Assembly (NCBI RefSeq): GCF_008017755.1
Contig: NZ_VRTS01000007.1
Coordinates: 62,001 to 126,000, forward strand
Reading direction: 5' to 3'
Origin: Alkalisalibacterium limincola
Lineage (GTDB): Bacteria > Pseudomonadota > Gammaproteobacteria > Xanthomonadales > Xanthomonadaceae
DNA: 64,000 nucleotides
The notes under the pieces were generated by a model, which worked only from the letters and a program-made list of their open reading frames with translations, made no database searches and had not been told where the DNA came from. Below, in pieces: positions 1 through 8,980 of the stretch; position 1 is the stretch's first letter, and each line of letters starts with the position of its first letter. Both the position numbers and the translations under genes were made by a program.

Positions 1-20
1 TCAACGCCCTGGTAGGCCAT
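1..20 (-). CDS. Possible start of a gene leaving the left edge
   Basis: An ATG on the minus strand at 20 is preceded by a good Shine-Dalgarno-like AGGGAG about nine bases upstream (around 29-34). It opens a frame reading MAYQGV before the window ends. Only six residues are visible, so nothing can be said about function and the call rests on the ribosome-binding-site spacing alone. If real, it is divergent from the lipoprotein gene at 149. Confidence 0.25.
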
Positions 21-148
21 GGTCTGCACTCCCTGTCGATCCGGGCCGGGTGCCCGACTTCGTTATCCCACCCCGGGCAGCCTCCGGCAACGCCTTGTCG
101 AACGTGCCGAGGTGGGCTTTACTTGTCGGAGTGCACGCACTGTCTTCC

Positions 149-730
149 ATGCTGGGACGCGGCACCGCCGCCGTGCTGCTGGTGTTGCTGGCGTTGCTGG
201 CCGCAGGCTGCAGCGCGCGGCTCGTTCCGCCGCAACAGCCGCCACCCGAACCGCGCCAGGTGGTGCTGCTCGAACATGGCCGCCACGCCAGCCTGGTGTT
301 GTTCGACGCCGAACAGGTGCCTTGGCGCTTCGCCTACGGCGATCGCCGCTGGTATCTGGAGAACATCCGTGGCCCTGGCCCTGCGGCGAGCGCCCTGTTT
401 AGTGACTCACCAGCGGTGCTGGGGCGCCGCGCGCTGGACTCGCCGGACCCGGCGCACTGGCAGGCCCAGGTGGGCAGCCTGATCACCGCCACGGTGCCCT
501 TCCAGGTCGACGCCGGGCGCGTCGATGCGCTGCTCGACACGCTGCACGGCGTGTTCGCGTCCGCCGGGGACGTGGTGCCGGCACCGCACTTGGGGCTGGA
601 GGTGACCGCCCACCCGCAGCCCTACCGGCTTGGCCACAACTCCAATCACGTCGTCGCACAGTGGCTGCAGGCGCTGGATGTGCAGGTGCAGGGCAACCCC
701 GCCATCGGGCGCTGGCGGACCCAACACTGA
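149..730 (+). CDS. Putative lipoprotein, DUF2459-like
   Basis: A 193-residue protein beginning MLGRGTAAVLLVLLALLAAGC. This is a hydrophobic signal ending in a lipobox (LAAGC), so it is predicted to be lipidated at Cys21 and anchored in the envelope. The frame is open back to 50, but the ATG at 149 places the lipobox correctly and is preferred. The mature part has a GRHASLVLF segment, a GDRRWYLENIRG segment and a late HNSNHVVAQWL segment. These resemble the pattern of DUF2459 proteins (His-containing beta strand, then a GD-x-x-(F/W)Y motif), but the match is only by eye. No enzymatic function is claimed. It lies 102 bases ahead of acnD and shows no obvious link to it. Confidence 0.7.
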   Translation: MLGRGTAAVLLVLLALLAAGCSARLVPPQQPPPEPRQVVLLEHGRHASLVLFDAEQVPWRFAYGDRRWYLENIRGPGPAASALFSDSPAVLGRRALDSPDPAHWQAQVGSLITATVPFQVDAGRVDALLDTLHGVFASAGDVVPAPHLGLEVTAHPQPYRLGHNSNHVVAQWLQALDVQVQGNPAIGRWRTQH

Positions 731-832
731 GCCCGCGGGTGCGTCGCACCCGGGCATCGCCGATAATGGTGGGCCAACCTGCGACGCGATGCGCTGCATC
801 GCGTCCGCCTGCACCCACGGGACGCCGTCATC

Positions 833-3429
833 ATGAACACCGCTCACCGCAAGCCATTGCCCGGCACCGACCTGGACTACTTCGACGCGCGCGAGGCCGT
901 CGACGCGATCAAGCCCGGCGCCTTCGCACAGCTGCCCTACACCTCGCGCGTGCTGGCCGAGAACCTGGTGCGCCGCTGCGACCCGGTGATGTTGAACGAC
1001 GCGCTGGGCCAGCTCATCGAGCGCAAGCGCGACATCGACTTCCCGTGGTTCCCGGCGCGCGTGGTGTGCCACGACATCCTCGGCCAGACCGCGCTGGTGG
1101 ACCTGGCCGGCCTGCGCGACGCGATCGCCGAGAAGGGTGGCGACCCGGCCCAGGTGAACCCGGTGGTGCCGGTGCAGCTCATCGTCGACCACTCGCTGGC
1201 GGTGGAGTGCGGCGGCTACATGCCCGAGGCATTCGAGAAGAACCGCGCCATCGAGGACCGTCGCAACGAGGACCGCTTCCACTTCATCGACTGGACGAAG
1301 AAGGCGTTCCGCAATGTCGACGTGATCCCGCCGGGCAACGGGATCATGCACCAGATCAACCTGGAGCGGATGTCGCCGGTGATCGGCCAGACCGATGGCG
1401 TGGCCTATCCCGACACCTGCGTCGGCACCGACAGCCACACCCCCCACGTGGATGCGCTGGGCGTCATCGCGATCGGCGTCGGCGGGCTGGAGGCCGAGAA
1501 CGTCATGCTCGGCCGCGCCTCGTGGATGCGCGTGCCCGAAACCGTCGGCGTTGAGCTGACCGGCAAGCCCGGCCCCGGCATCACCGCCACCGACATCGTG
1601 CTGGCGCTGACCGAGTTCCTGCGCCGCTCCAAGGTGGTCGGCGCCTGGCTGGAGTTCCATGGCGAGGGCGCCGAGGCGCTCAGCGTGGGCGACCGCGCGA
1701 CGATCTCGAACATGGCGCCGGAGTACGGTGCCACCGCGGCGATGTTCTTCATCGACCAGCAGACCATCGACTACCTGCGCCTGACCGGCCGCAGCGACGA
1801 GCAGATCGCGCTGGTGGAGAGCTACGCGAAGCAGGCCGGCCTGTGGGGCGACCAGCTCAAGGACGCGAAGTACGAGCGCGACCTGAGCTTCGACCTGTCC
1901 GCGATCGGCCGCACGATGGCCGGCCCGTCGAACCCGCATGCACGCCTGAACACCAGCGACCTGGCCGAGCGCGGCATCGCCGGCGCCTGGGACGACGTGC
2001 CGGGCCAGATGCCCGACGGCGCGGTCATCATCGCCGCGATCACCAGCTGCACGAACACGTCGAACCCGCGCAACGTCATCTCCGCCGGCCTGCTGGCGCG
2101 CAACGCGAACCGTGCCGGCCTCACCCGCCGCCCGTGGGTGAAGAGCTCGCTGGCGCCGGGTTCCAAGGCGGTGCAGCTGTACCTGGAGGATTCGGGCCTG
2201 GAGAAGGAACTGGAGAAGCTCGGCTTCGGCATCGTCGGCTTCGCCTGCACCACCTGCAACGGCATGAGCGGCGCGCTGGACCCGGAGATCCAGAAGGAGA
2301 TCCTCGACCGCGACCTGTACACGGTCGCGGTGCTGTCGGGCAACCGCAATTTCGACGGCCGCATCCACCCGCACGCCAAGCAGGCCTTCCTCGCCTCGCC
2401 GGCGCTGGTGGTGGCCTACGCGATCGCCGGCACCATCCGCTTCGACATCGAGAAGGACGTGCTGGGCCTGGACCACGACGGCAATCCGGTCACGCTCAAG
2501 GACCTGTGGCCCAGCGACGAGGAGATCGACGCCATCGTCAAGGCCAGCGTGAAGCCCGAACAGTTCCGCAAGGTCTACGACCCGATGTTCAAGGTGGTCG
2601 TGGAGCACGGCGAGAAGGTCAGCCCGCTGTACGACTGGCGCCCGCAGAGCACCTACATCCGTCGACCGCCGTACTGGGAAGGCGCACTGGCCGGCGGCGG
2701 CACGCTCAAGGGCATGCGCCCGCTGGCGATCCTGGGCGACAACATCACCACCGACCACCTGTCGCCATCCAATGCGATCCAGGCCACCAGCGCCGCCGGC
2801 GAGTACCTCACCTCGATGGGCGTGCCCGAGGAGGACTACAACTCCTACGCCACCCACCGCGGCGACCACCTCACCGCGCAGCGCGCCACCTTCGCCAACC
2901 CGAAGCTGTTCAACGAGATGGTCCACGACGAGGCCGGCAAGGTGAAGCAGGGATCGCTGGCACGTCTCGAACCCGAGGGCCGGGTCATGCGCATGTGGGA
3001 TGCGATCGAGACGTACATGGAGCGCAAGCAGCCGCTGATCATCATCGCCGGCGCCGACTACGGCCAGGGCAGCTCGCGCGACTGGGCCGCCAAGGGCGTG
3101 CGCCTGGCCGGTGTGGAGGCGATCGCGCCGAGGGCTTCGAGCGCATCCACCGCACCAACCTGCTGGGCATGGGCGTGCTGCCGCTGGAGTTCGAGCCGGG
3201 CACCACGCGCAAGACGCTGGAGCTCGATGGCACCGAAACCTACGACGTGGTCGGCGAGCCCACTCCGGGCGCGATGTTGACGCTGGTGGTGAACCGCGCC
3301 AGCGGCGAGCGCATCGAGGTGCCGGTGAAGTGCCGCCTCGACACGGGCGAGGAGGTGTCGATCTACGAGGCCGGCGGTGTGCTGCAGCGCTTCGCGCAGG
3401 ATTTCCTCGAAGCGGAGAAGGCGGCCTGA
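833..3429 (+). CDS. acnD: Fe/S-dependent 2-methylisocitrate dehydratase AcnD (single-base frameshift)
   Basis: Aconitase-family enzyme that dehydrates 2-methylcitrate in the methylcitrate route of propionate catabolism, paired in the family with PrpF. The Fe-S cysteine motifs are intact: SCTNTSNP near residue 405 and CTTCNG near residue 475. The N-terminal frame runs from ATG 833 to about 3125. The conserved C-terminal swivel domain (EGFERIHRTNLLGMGVLPLEF onward) continues one frame over to TGA 3427-3429. The join lies in gatcgcgccgag near 3121-3132, where the family expects GVEAI-(V)-AEGFER, so one base is missing. Restoring it gives about 865 residues, the usual AcnD length. It is probably an assembly error; a true lesion would disable the protein. 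prpF starts one base after the stop. Confidence 0.93.
3120..3132 (+). other. Frameshift point in acnD (one base missing)
   Basis: Frame 2 coding ends in GVEAIAPRASSAS, whereas the neighbouring frame gives the family-conserved EGFERIHRTN immediately after. Adding one base between about 3125 and 3126 joins them exactly. Confidence 0.85.
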
Positions 3430-3430
3430 C

Positions 3431-4612
3431 ATGAGCCACGCACCGCAACTGCGCATTCCCGCCACCTACATGCGTGGCGGCACCTCCAAGGGGGTGTTCT
3501 TCCGCCTGGACGACCTGCCCGAGGCCGCCCGCGTGCCCGGCCCGGCGCGCGACGCGCTGCTGATGCGCGTCATCGGCAGCCCCGACCCGTACGGCAAGCA
3601 CACCGACGGCATGGGCGGTGCCACCTCCAGCACCAGCAAGTGCGTGATCATCGGCAAGGGCACGAAACCCGGCCACGACGTCGACTACCTCTACGGCCAG
3701 GTGTCGATCGACACCGCGTTCGTCGACTGGAGCGGCAACTGCGGCAACCTCAGCACCGCGGTCGGCCCGTTCGCCATCGCCAACGGCTTCATCGACCCGG
3801 CGCGGTTGCCGAAGGACGGCATGTTCGAAGTGCGCGTATGGCAGGCCAACATCGGCAAGACCATCGTCGTGCACGTGCCGATCGCCAATGGCGAAGTGCA
3901 GGAGATGGGCGACTTCGAGCTCGACGGCGTCACCTTCCCGGCCGCCGAGATCGTGCTGGAGTTCATCGACCCCGCCGATGACGACGCCGAAGGCGGGGCG
4001 ATGTTCCCGACCGGCAACGTGCTCGACACGCTCGACGTGCCCGGCCTCGGGAAGATCGAGGCGACGCTGATCAATGCCGGCATTCCGACCATCTTCGTGC
4101 GCGCCGAGGCGCTGGGCTTCGACGGCACCGAGCTGCAGGAGGCGGTCAACGGCAATGGCCAGGCCCTGGCCACGCTGGAAGCCCTGCGCGCCCATGGTGC
4201 GCTGCGCATGGGGCTGATCGACAGCCTCGCCGGCGCGGCCAACCGGCAGCACACGCCGAAGGTGGCCTGGGTGGCGAAGCCCAAGGTGTATGCCGCCTCC
4301 AGTGGCAAGCGCATCGAGGCCGGCGACGTGGACCTGCTGGTGCGTGCGATGTCGATGGGCAAGCTGCACCACGCGATGATGGGCACGGCTGCCGTCGCCA
4401 TCGCCACAGCGGCCGCGGTGCCCGGCACGGTGGTCAGTGAAGCCGCCGGTGGCGGCGAGCGCGAGGCGGTCACCTTCGGACATCCGTCGGGCACGCTGCG
4501 CGTGGGGGCCCAGGCCGAGCAGGTCGATGGCCGCTGGGTGGTGCGCAAGGCCGCCATGAGCCGCAGCGCGCGGGTGCTGATGGAAGGCGTGGTGCGGGTG
4601 CCGTCGACGTGA
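3431..4612 (+). CDS. prpF: 2-methylaconitate cis-trans isomerase PrpF
   Basis: 393 residues, beginning MSHAPQLRIPATYMRGGTSKG, the characteristic PrpF N-terminus. It also carries GGATSSTSKC near residue 60 and SGNCGNLS near residue 103. PrpF has a diaminopimelate-epimerase-like fold and isomerises the 2-methylaconitate made by AcnD so that the methylcitrate cycle can proceed. The start at 3431 lies one base after the acnD stop, so the two genes are surely co-transcribed and translationally linked. In-frame sequence upstream (from 3377) lies inside acnD and is not used. prpB and prpC, usually adjacent, are not in the window, so the cycle genes are split here or lie outside. Confidence 0.95.
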   Translation: MSHAPQLRIPATYMRGGTSKGVFFRLDDLPEAARVPGPARDALLMRVIGSPDPYGKHTDGMGGATSSTSKCVIIGKGTKPGHDVDYLYGQVSIDTAFVDWSGNCGNLSTAVGPFAIANGFIDPARLPKDGMFEVRVWQANIGKTIVVHVPIANGEVQEMGDFELDGVTFPAAEIVLEFIDPADDDAEGGAMFPTGNVLDTLDVPGLGKIEATLINAGIPTIFVRAEALGFDGTELQEAVNGNGQALATLEALRAHGALRMGLIDSLAGAANRQHTPKVAWVAKPKVYAASSGKRIEAGDVDLLVRAMSMGKLHHAMMGTAAVAIATAAAVPGTVVSEAAGGGEREAVTFGHPSGTLRVGAQAEQVDGRWVVRKAAMSRSARVLMEGVVRVPST

Positions 4613-4637
4613 GCGACCGGCGAAGGTAACGTGTCGA

Positions 4638-4658
4638 CCCTTGGGGGAATCACAAGGG
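4638..4658 (+). promoter_or_regulatory. Small hairpin over the ribosome-binding site of the GspF-like gene
   Basis: CCCTTG (4638-4643) and CAAGGG (4653-4658) can pair around a nine-base loop. The second arm contains part of the AAGGGAG ribosome-binding site of the gene starting at 4666. A six-pair stem is weak, so regulation is only a possibility. Confidence 0.3.
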
Positions 4659-4665
4659 AGACGGC

Positions 4666-5490
4666 ATGACCTGGGCGCGCTTCCATGCCAGTTGCCGGCG
4701 TCACATCAACCAGGCCGGCAGTCGCATCGACGACACGCTGGCGTTCTACCAGTCCGGCGCCTCTTCGGAGCTTTTCGGCCCGCCGCCGGACGCACGGGCC
4801 CTGCCCAGCCGGGTCATGGCGCATCTGGCGCGCATGCCTGACGGGGCGGCGCGCGAGCAGGCCCTGGGCACCTACGCGGGGATCGATTTCGACGCACTCG
4901 CGCCCGAGCCCCTGGGCGTCAAGCGCGTGGTGGTCTACCTGGCCTTGCTGGCGGTGGTATGCGTCTTGATGGTCGGCATCATCGGGATGTTCGTGATGCC
5001 GCAGATGGCGAGTCATTTCGAAGGCGTCGGCATGGACCTGGGTCACGGCCTGTTGGCCTGGCACGGCTTCATACCCCTGATGCTCGTGGTCATCATCCTC
5101 GTGTGCTCGGTGGTCGTGCTGCAGGCCGTTGCACTGGATCGGCTGGTGCAGTTCCGTTTCGGCGACGGCCGCCGCGGCCTGCTGTGGGTGCTGCTGCCAC
5201 CGTCACTGCGGCGGCGCTACGGCCTCCTCGAGGGCGTGATCTGCGCCCCCTTCCCGGACCTGCAGGACCCGGCCGCGCGCCGCGAACTGCAGGCCATGCA
5301 GGGGCAGGGGCTGCGCTGGTCCGATGAGCTTCCGGGCCTGGCCCGGGTGCAGTCGATGCTGCTGGTCAAGTCGGCCGACCGCCAGGCGCGATGGCTGCTG
5401 GCCATCATGGGGACCGTGGTCGCGGTGTGCATCTCCTATTTCGTGCTTGGCGTCTATACACCGATATTCCGGATGGGGAGTGGTCTATGA
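4666..5490 (+). CDS. GspF/PilC-like inner-membrane protein
   Basis: 274 residues. A hydrophilic N-terminal region of about 85 residues is followed by a membrane segment (VVYLALLAVVCVLMVGIIGMF) running into FVMPQMASHFEGVGMDLG, which resembles the type II secretion/type IV pilus platform protein (PilC/GspF) pattern of a membrane helix followed by VPQF. A second membrane segment (PLMLVVIILVCSVVVLQAV) and a C-terminal one (WLLAIMGTVVAVCISYFVLGVYTPIF) fit the same family. At 274 residues it is shorter than a full GspF (about 400, two domains), so it is a reduced or divergent member. An AAGGGAG ribosome-binding site precedes ATG 4666. Its stop overlaps the pilin start (ATGA, 5487-5490), which strongly suggests joint function. 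Confidence 0.65.
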   Translation: MTWARFHASCRRHINQAGSRIDDTLAFYQSGASSELFGPPPDARALPSRVMAHLARMPDGAAREQALGTYAGIDFDALAPEPLGVKRVVVYLALLAVVCVLMVGIIGMFVMPQMASHFEGVGMDLGHGLLAWHGFIPLMLVVIILVCSVVVLQAVALDRLVQFRFGDGRRGLLWVLLPPSLRRRYGLLEGVICAPFPDLQDPAARRELQAMQGQGLRWSDELPGLARVQSMLLVKSADRQARWLLAIMGTVVAVCISYFVLGVYTPIFRMGSGL

Positions 5491-5969
5491 AGCGTTCGTC
5501 GGGTTTCACCCTGATCGAGCTGATGATCGTGGTGACGATCATCGGCATCCTCGCGGGCATCGCCCTGCCGGCCTACCAGGTGTACGTGCAGCGCGCCGAG
5601 GTGGCCGAGGCGATCTCGCTGGGCGACTTCGCACGCACGCATGTCGAGGAGTTCTACCGCGACCGCCGCAGCTTTCCGGCCAACAACGAGGAAGCCGGGA
5701 TCCCGCCGCCGGACAAGCTGATCGGCAACCGCATCACCAGCGTGGAAGTGGTCGATGGTGCCGTGCACGTCACGCTGGGCTTCAAGGCGTCGGCCTCCCT
5801 GAGCGGCAAGGTGCTCAGCTTCCGTCCGGCCACCGTGACCGGCAGCCCGGCCAGTCCGATGGCCTGGCTGTGCGGGCTCGACGAGCCCGTGTCCGGCATG
5901 CAGGCGGCGGGCAGCAACCGCACCGACCTGGAGCCGCAGTCGCTGCCGTCGAGTTGCCGCGCGCGTTGA
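5487..5969 (+). CDS. Type IV pilin-like protein
   Basis: 160 residues. The prepilin signature is clear: a short leader MKRSSG, then FTLIELMIVVTIIGILAGIA with Glu at position 5 after the cleavage site. Processing by prepilin peptidase and N-methylation at Phe are therefore expected. The alpha1 helix continues through YQVYVQRAEVAEAIS. Two cysteines near the C-terminus (WLCG and SSC) bracket about 30 residues, like the D-region disulphide of type IVa pilins. It overlaps the GspF-like gene by four bases. No pilus ATPase, PilD or secretin is nearby, so it is either an orphan pilin/pseudopilin or relies on machinery encoded elsewhere. Confidence 0.85.
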   Translation: MKRSSGFTLIELMIVVTIIGILAGIALPAYQVYVQRAEVAEAISLGDFARTHVEEFYRDRRSFPANNEEAGIPPPDKLIGNRITSVEVVDGAVHVTLGFKASASLSGKVLSFRPATVTGSPASPMAWLCGLDEPVSGMQAAGSNRTDLEPQSLPSSCRAR

Positions 5970-6008
5970 GCTTCGGCCCGGGGCGGAAGGGTGGCGCCTA
6001 CATCCCCA

Positions 6009-6485
6009 CTAGTGCTTCATGTGCCGCCACGCATGCACCGATGCGAGGATCACCACGCCCACCGCCAGCCCGAAGTACAGGCTTTCCAGCGTGGCCCCGA
6101 CCTCCACGGCATGCTCCAGGAAGAGGATGACGAGGATCACGACGGCCACCTGCACCAGCGTGATCTTCAAATCATGGAAGCTGGAGATCTCCAGCGCACC
6201 CAGGAACGTGCTGTCCTCGCAGGTGCGGGGCCGGATGAAGAGCCGGTACAGGCTGACCGCGATGATCTGGAACGTGATGGCGATCAGCAGCAGGTCGAGG
6301 ATCTTGAGCAGTTTCACCGCCAGGGCCTTGCCGGCGTCGGCCGTCGTCGGCACCGCCTGGAGGAAATCCGCGCCGACGTTGAAGATGATGATCAGCGACG
6401 CGCAATAAAGCAGTGCCGCCGACAACGCCGAGGTGAACACCGCCACGATGACCAGGAAGCGGCTGCTCTTGAAAATGTTTTCCAC
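6009..6485 (-). CDS. YqhA/UPF0114 family membrane protein
   Basis: 158 residues from a GTG start at 6485, giving M(V)ENIFKSSRFLVIVAVF, the usual beginning of YqhA-family proteins. No ATG fits as well: the frame upstream is Gly/Ala/Pro-rich and unlike the family. Four hydrophobic segments are visible (FLVIVAVFTSALSAALLYCA, LLKILDLLLIAITFQIIAVSLY, ITLVQVAVVILVILFLEHAVE, LYFGLAVGVVILASVHAW), so it is an integral inner-membrane protein. The function of the family is not established. It is convergent with the pilin gene and lies 112 bases downstream of the GGDEF gene on the same strand. Confidence 0.85.
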   Translation of the reverse strand: MENIFKSSRFLVIVAVFTSALSAALLYCASLIIIFNVGADFLQAVPTTADAGKALAVKLLKILDLLLIAITFQIIAVSLYRLFIRPRTCEDSTFLGALEISSFHDLKITLVQVAVVILVILFLEHAVEVGATLESLYFGLAVGVVILASVHAWRHMKH

Positions 6486-6597
6486 TGTTCCCGGTCCCCT
6501 CGGCAACGCCGCGCCCGTGGCGTGGTGAGCGCCACCCCTGGTGTCCGGCAAGACAATACCAGCGTTTCCCGCTCCCCCGTGTGGAGCTGGAAAAACC

Positions 6598-7638
6598 TCA
6601 GGCCCGGGCCCTGCGCTCCCGCTTGCGCGCGTACATCGCTGCATCGGCCTCGGCCAGCAACGCGTCGCGGTCGCCGCCCGGCGGGCAGGGCACCACGCCC
6701 ACGCTGGCGCCGGGGTAGTGGAAGCGCACCTGGCCCAGCACGTAGTCCCCGGCGATCAGGGACTCGATGCGCTCGCGCAGGGCGTCCGCCGCCGGGACCT
6801 CCGGGTCGTGCGCACCCGCGGTCAAAACCACGAATTCGTCGCCACCGTGGCGCGCCACCACGTCGCGCTCGCGCAGTCCCTCGCGCAGGCGCAGGGCCAC
6901 CTCGATCAGGAAGCGGTCGCCGGCATCGTGGCCGTGGGCGTCGTTGATCGCCTTGAACCCGTCCAGGTCGATGAAGGCCATCAGCACCGGCGAGTCGGCA
7001 TGTCGCGTGGAGGCCACGCAGCGCCCCAGGTGTTCCATCAGCGCCCGGCGGTTGGCCAAGCCGGTCAGCGGGTCGGTCAGCGACTCTTCGCTGAGCTGTG
7101 AGTTCTCGCGGCGAAGGTAGCTCAACAGTCGCTCATGCTCGATCTGCCGGCCGATGAGCTTCCCGAACAGGTACAGCAGGCGCCGCGAGCCAACCGGCAT
7201 GTCGCACTTCGACGCACTCGCCGCGCAAAGCGTGCCGTACAGCTCCTCGTCGCCGATGCGCACCGGCGTGCTGAGGTAGCTCACGATGCCCATCTCGCGC
7301 GCCGCCTGCGAGTCACCCCAGCGCTCGGGGACGTCATTGGTGAACTCCCGGCCCTCTTCGATGGCGCGCCGGCACAGCGTGTCCTTCCACGGCACGGTGA
7401 TGCCTTCGGGAATCTGCATGGCGCCGCGATTGAGCGCGAAGTCCACGCTTTGCGTGCCGGCACGGATGTCGATGGAGGTGAGGTACACCGACTCCATGCC
7501 GGTGGCATCGTGCAGCAGCGCCAGCAGCGGCCGCACCAGCGATTCGGTGCTGTCGGCCGAGGACAGGATGTCGGCCAGGTCGCCCAGCGAGGGTGCGCGA
7601 AGCGTCGTGGTGCCTCGAGCGGCGTCGGGAGTCTGCAT
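6598..7638 (-). CDS. GAF-GGDEF diguanylate cyclase
   Basis: 346 residues. Residues about 15-160 look like a GAF-type sensor (LLALLHDATGMESVYLTSID, then STPVRIGDEELYGTLCAAS). A short helical linker (ERLLSYLRRENSQLSEESLTDPLTGLANRRALMEHL) then leads into a GGDEF domain. The active-site motif RHGGDEFVVL is intact near residue 263, and RERD sits five residues before it, matching the inhibitory I-site RxxD. The protein is thus predicted to make cyclic di-GMP from two GTP with product inhibition. It has no membrane segment and no EAL domain. The frame is open to 7785, but the extra N-terminus is unstructured and ATG 7638 (MQTPDAARG) is preferred. It is divergent from the SGNH hydrolase gene. Confidence 0.9.
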   Translation of the reverse strand: MQTPDAARGTTTLRAPSLGDLADILSSADSTESLVRPLLALLHDATGMESVYLTSIDIRAGTQSVDFALNRGAMQIPEGITVPWKDTLCRRAIEEGREFTNDVPERWGDSQAAREMGIVSYLSTPVRIGDEELYGTLCAASASKCDMPVGSRRLLYLFGKLIGRQIEHERLLSYLRRENSQLSEESLTDPLTGLANRRALMEHLGRCVASTRHADSPVLMAFIDLDGFKAINDAHGHDAGDRFLIEVALRLREGLRERDVVARHGGDEFVVLTAGAHDPEVPAADALRERIESLIAGDYVLGQVRFHYPGASVGVVPCPPGGDRDALLAEADAAMYARKRERRARA

Positions 7639-7869
7639 GCGTGGTCCGATCCGTGGGTGGCTGCATTTACCTTCGCGGCTGCGGACGGAAAAGTCCACGC
7701 CCTGCTGCACTGCACATTGCTGCGTTCCAGACCATACGGTAGCGTCGGTTCCGCGGCTCACAGGGGAGGGGTGCTCCAGTTCCATGGATTGTCCCAGCCG
7801 TGGTTTTCGTCACGACATGCGGGCACCGCGTGGTGCCCGTGGCGTACACCACTTTGGAGGGGACAAGGA
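7639..7869. promoter_or_regulatory. Divergent promoter region with an 8-bp hairpin
   Basis: 231 bases separate the divergent GGDEF and SGNH-hydrolase genes. CGGGCACC (7820-7827) and GGTGCCCG (7832-7839) form a perfect stem with a GCGT loop, about 30 bases upstream of the hydrolase start and just before its GGAGGGGACAAGGA ribosome-binding region. It could be a leader hairpin or an operator. No convincing -35/-10 pair was found. Confidence 0.4.
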
Positions 7870-8961
7870 ATGAACACGCGAACCCGCGGCACCGCCGGGC
7901 GGTTGCTGACCGCGCTTGCGCTGGCGGCGCTCGCCGCTCCGGCGGCGGCCAACACGCTCAACCAGAACGTGTCCTGGACCATCGACCGGTCCGGCACCAA
8001 CACCACCTACCGCGTCGTCGCCTACGGCGACTCGATCTACGCCGGCTACAACGGCTCGATCTCAAGCGCCGCCCTGTATGCGGCGCCCACGGTGGATGCC
8101 GAATACCTGTCGGCGCAGTGGAACGCCAACATCCAGAGCGTGCGCCGTGCCCGCTCCGGTGCCGTGGCGCGTGACGTGTACGAAGGCAAGATCGTCGGTG
8201 AGCGCTCCTACATGCAGCACAGCTCCACGCGCGCGGTGACCTTCGAGATGTGCGGCAACGACGGCCTGCAGGCCCGCTCGGCCTTCAAGTCGCAGACCGG
8301 CACCTGCAACTACAGCGGCATCAACGCCGCGGTGAACTCCTGCCGCACCTACGTCGCCGCGTCGATGGACTACATCAACGCCAATGCACACCCGAACGTG
8401 CGCATGAAGGTCATCGCCAACCTGTACTACCCGGGCTACGACGCCGACAACACGCTGAGCTCGTGTACCGACGCCAACACCGGGCAGCGGGTCAACATGC
8501 GCGATGTGTTCCTGCCGGCGCTGGCACGGATGAACTACTGGATGTGCGAGTACGCACGCCAGAAGGGCTTCGACTGCGCCGACAGCTTCGCCCAGTACAT
8601 GGGGCGCGACTACGACAGCAACGGCGACGGCCAGGTCGACTCCGACGCCCTGCGCTACGTGGCGGGCGAAAGCGAGTCCAGCTACGTCACCCGCATCAGC
8701 CAGACGCTGCGCTCCACGCTGCGCGATGCGAACTTCAAGCTGACGTCGCCTTCGACCAGCTACGACTACATCCAGTCCGACGACGTGCACCCCACCTACA
8801 GCGGGCGCACCGTGCGTGCCGGCATCTGGGGCGGCAGCTCGGGTTCGGTGGCACCGCGCTACACCAGCTTCCCGGGCGGCAAGAGCCCGATCTGGAACCG
8901 CCACGGGCACGAGCGCATGGGCTGGGCGTTGTCGGTGTACAACCCGGCCACCCCGAACTGA
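7870..8961 (+). CDS. Secreted SGNH/GDSL hydrolase
   Basis: 363 residues. The N-terminus MNTRTRGTAGRLLTALALAALAAPAAA is a Sec signal peptide with an AxA cleavage site. The mature protein has the SGNH blocks: block I YGDSIYAGYNG (nucleophilic Ser near residue 55), a GND block (FEMCGNDG, near residue 131) and the late DDVHPTYSG carrying the catalytic Asp and His near residue 305. It is therefore predicted to be a periplasmic or extracellular esterase/lipase-like enzyme; the substrate is unknown. Six or more cysteines suggest disulphides, as expected outside the cytoplasm. A strong GGAGGGG ribosome-binding site lies ahead of ATG 7870. Confidence 0.87.
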   Translation: MNTRTRGTAGRLLTALALAALAAPAAANTLNQNVSWTIDRSGTNTTYRVVAYGDSIYAGYNGSISSAALYAAPTVDAEYLSAQWNANIQSVRRARSGAVARDVYEGKIVGERSYMQHSSTRAVTFEMCGNDGLQARSAFKSQTGTCNYSGINAAVNSCRTYVAASMDYINANAHPNVRMKVIANLYYPGYDADNTLSSCTDANTGQRVNMRDVFLPALARMNYWMCEYARQKGFDCADSFAQYMGRDYDSNGDGQVDSDALRYVAGESESSYVTRISQTLRSTLRDANFKLTSPSTSYDYIQSDDVHPTYSGRTVRAGIWGGSSGSVAPRYTSFPGGKSPIWNRHGHERMGWALSVYNPATPN

Positions 8962-8980
8962 GCGGCCGGAAGTCCGACGC

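Noticed and set aside
407-4483. Minus-strand open frame of about 1358 codons across acnD-prpF
   Set aside because: It is antisense to two well-recognised genes. The composition is the Arg/His/Gly/Ala-rich type produced by high G+C codon shadows, and no domain is seen.
7135-7869. N-terminal extension of the SGNH hydrolase upstream of 7870
   Set aside because: It is antisense to the GGDEF gene; the signal peptide and strong ribosome-binding site place the start at 7870.
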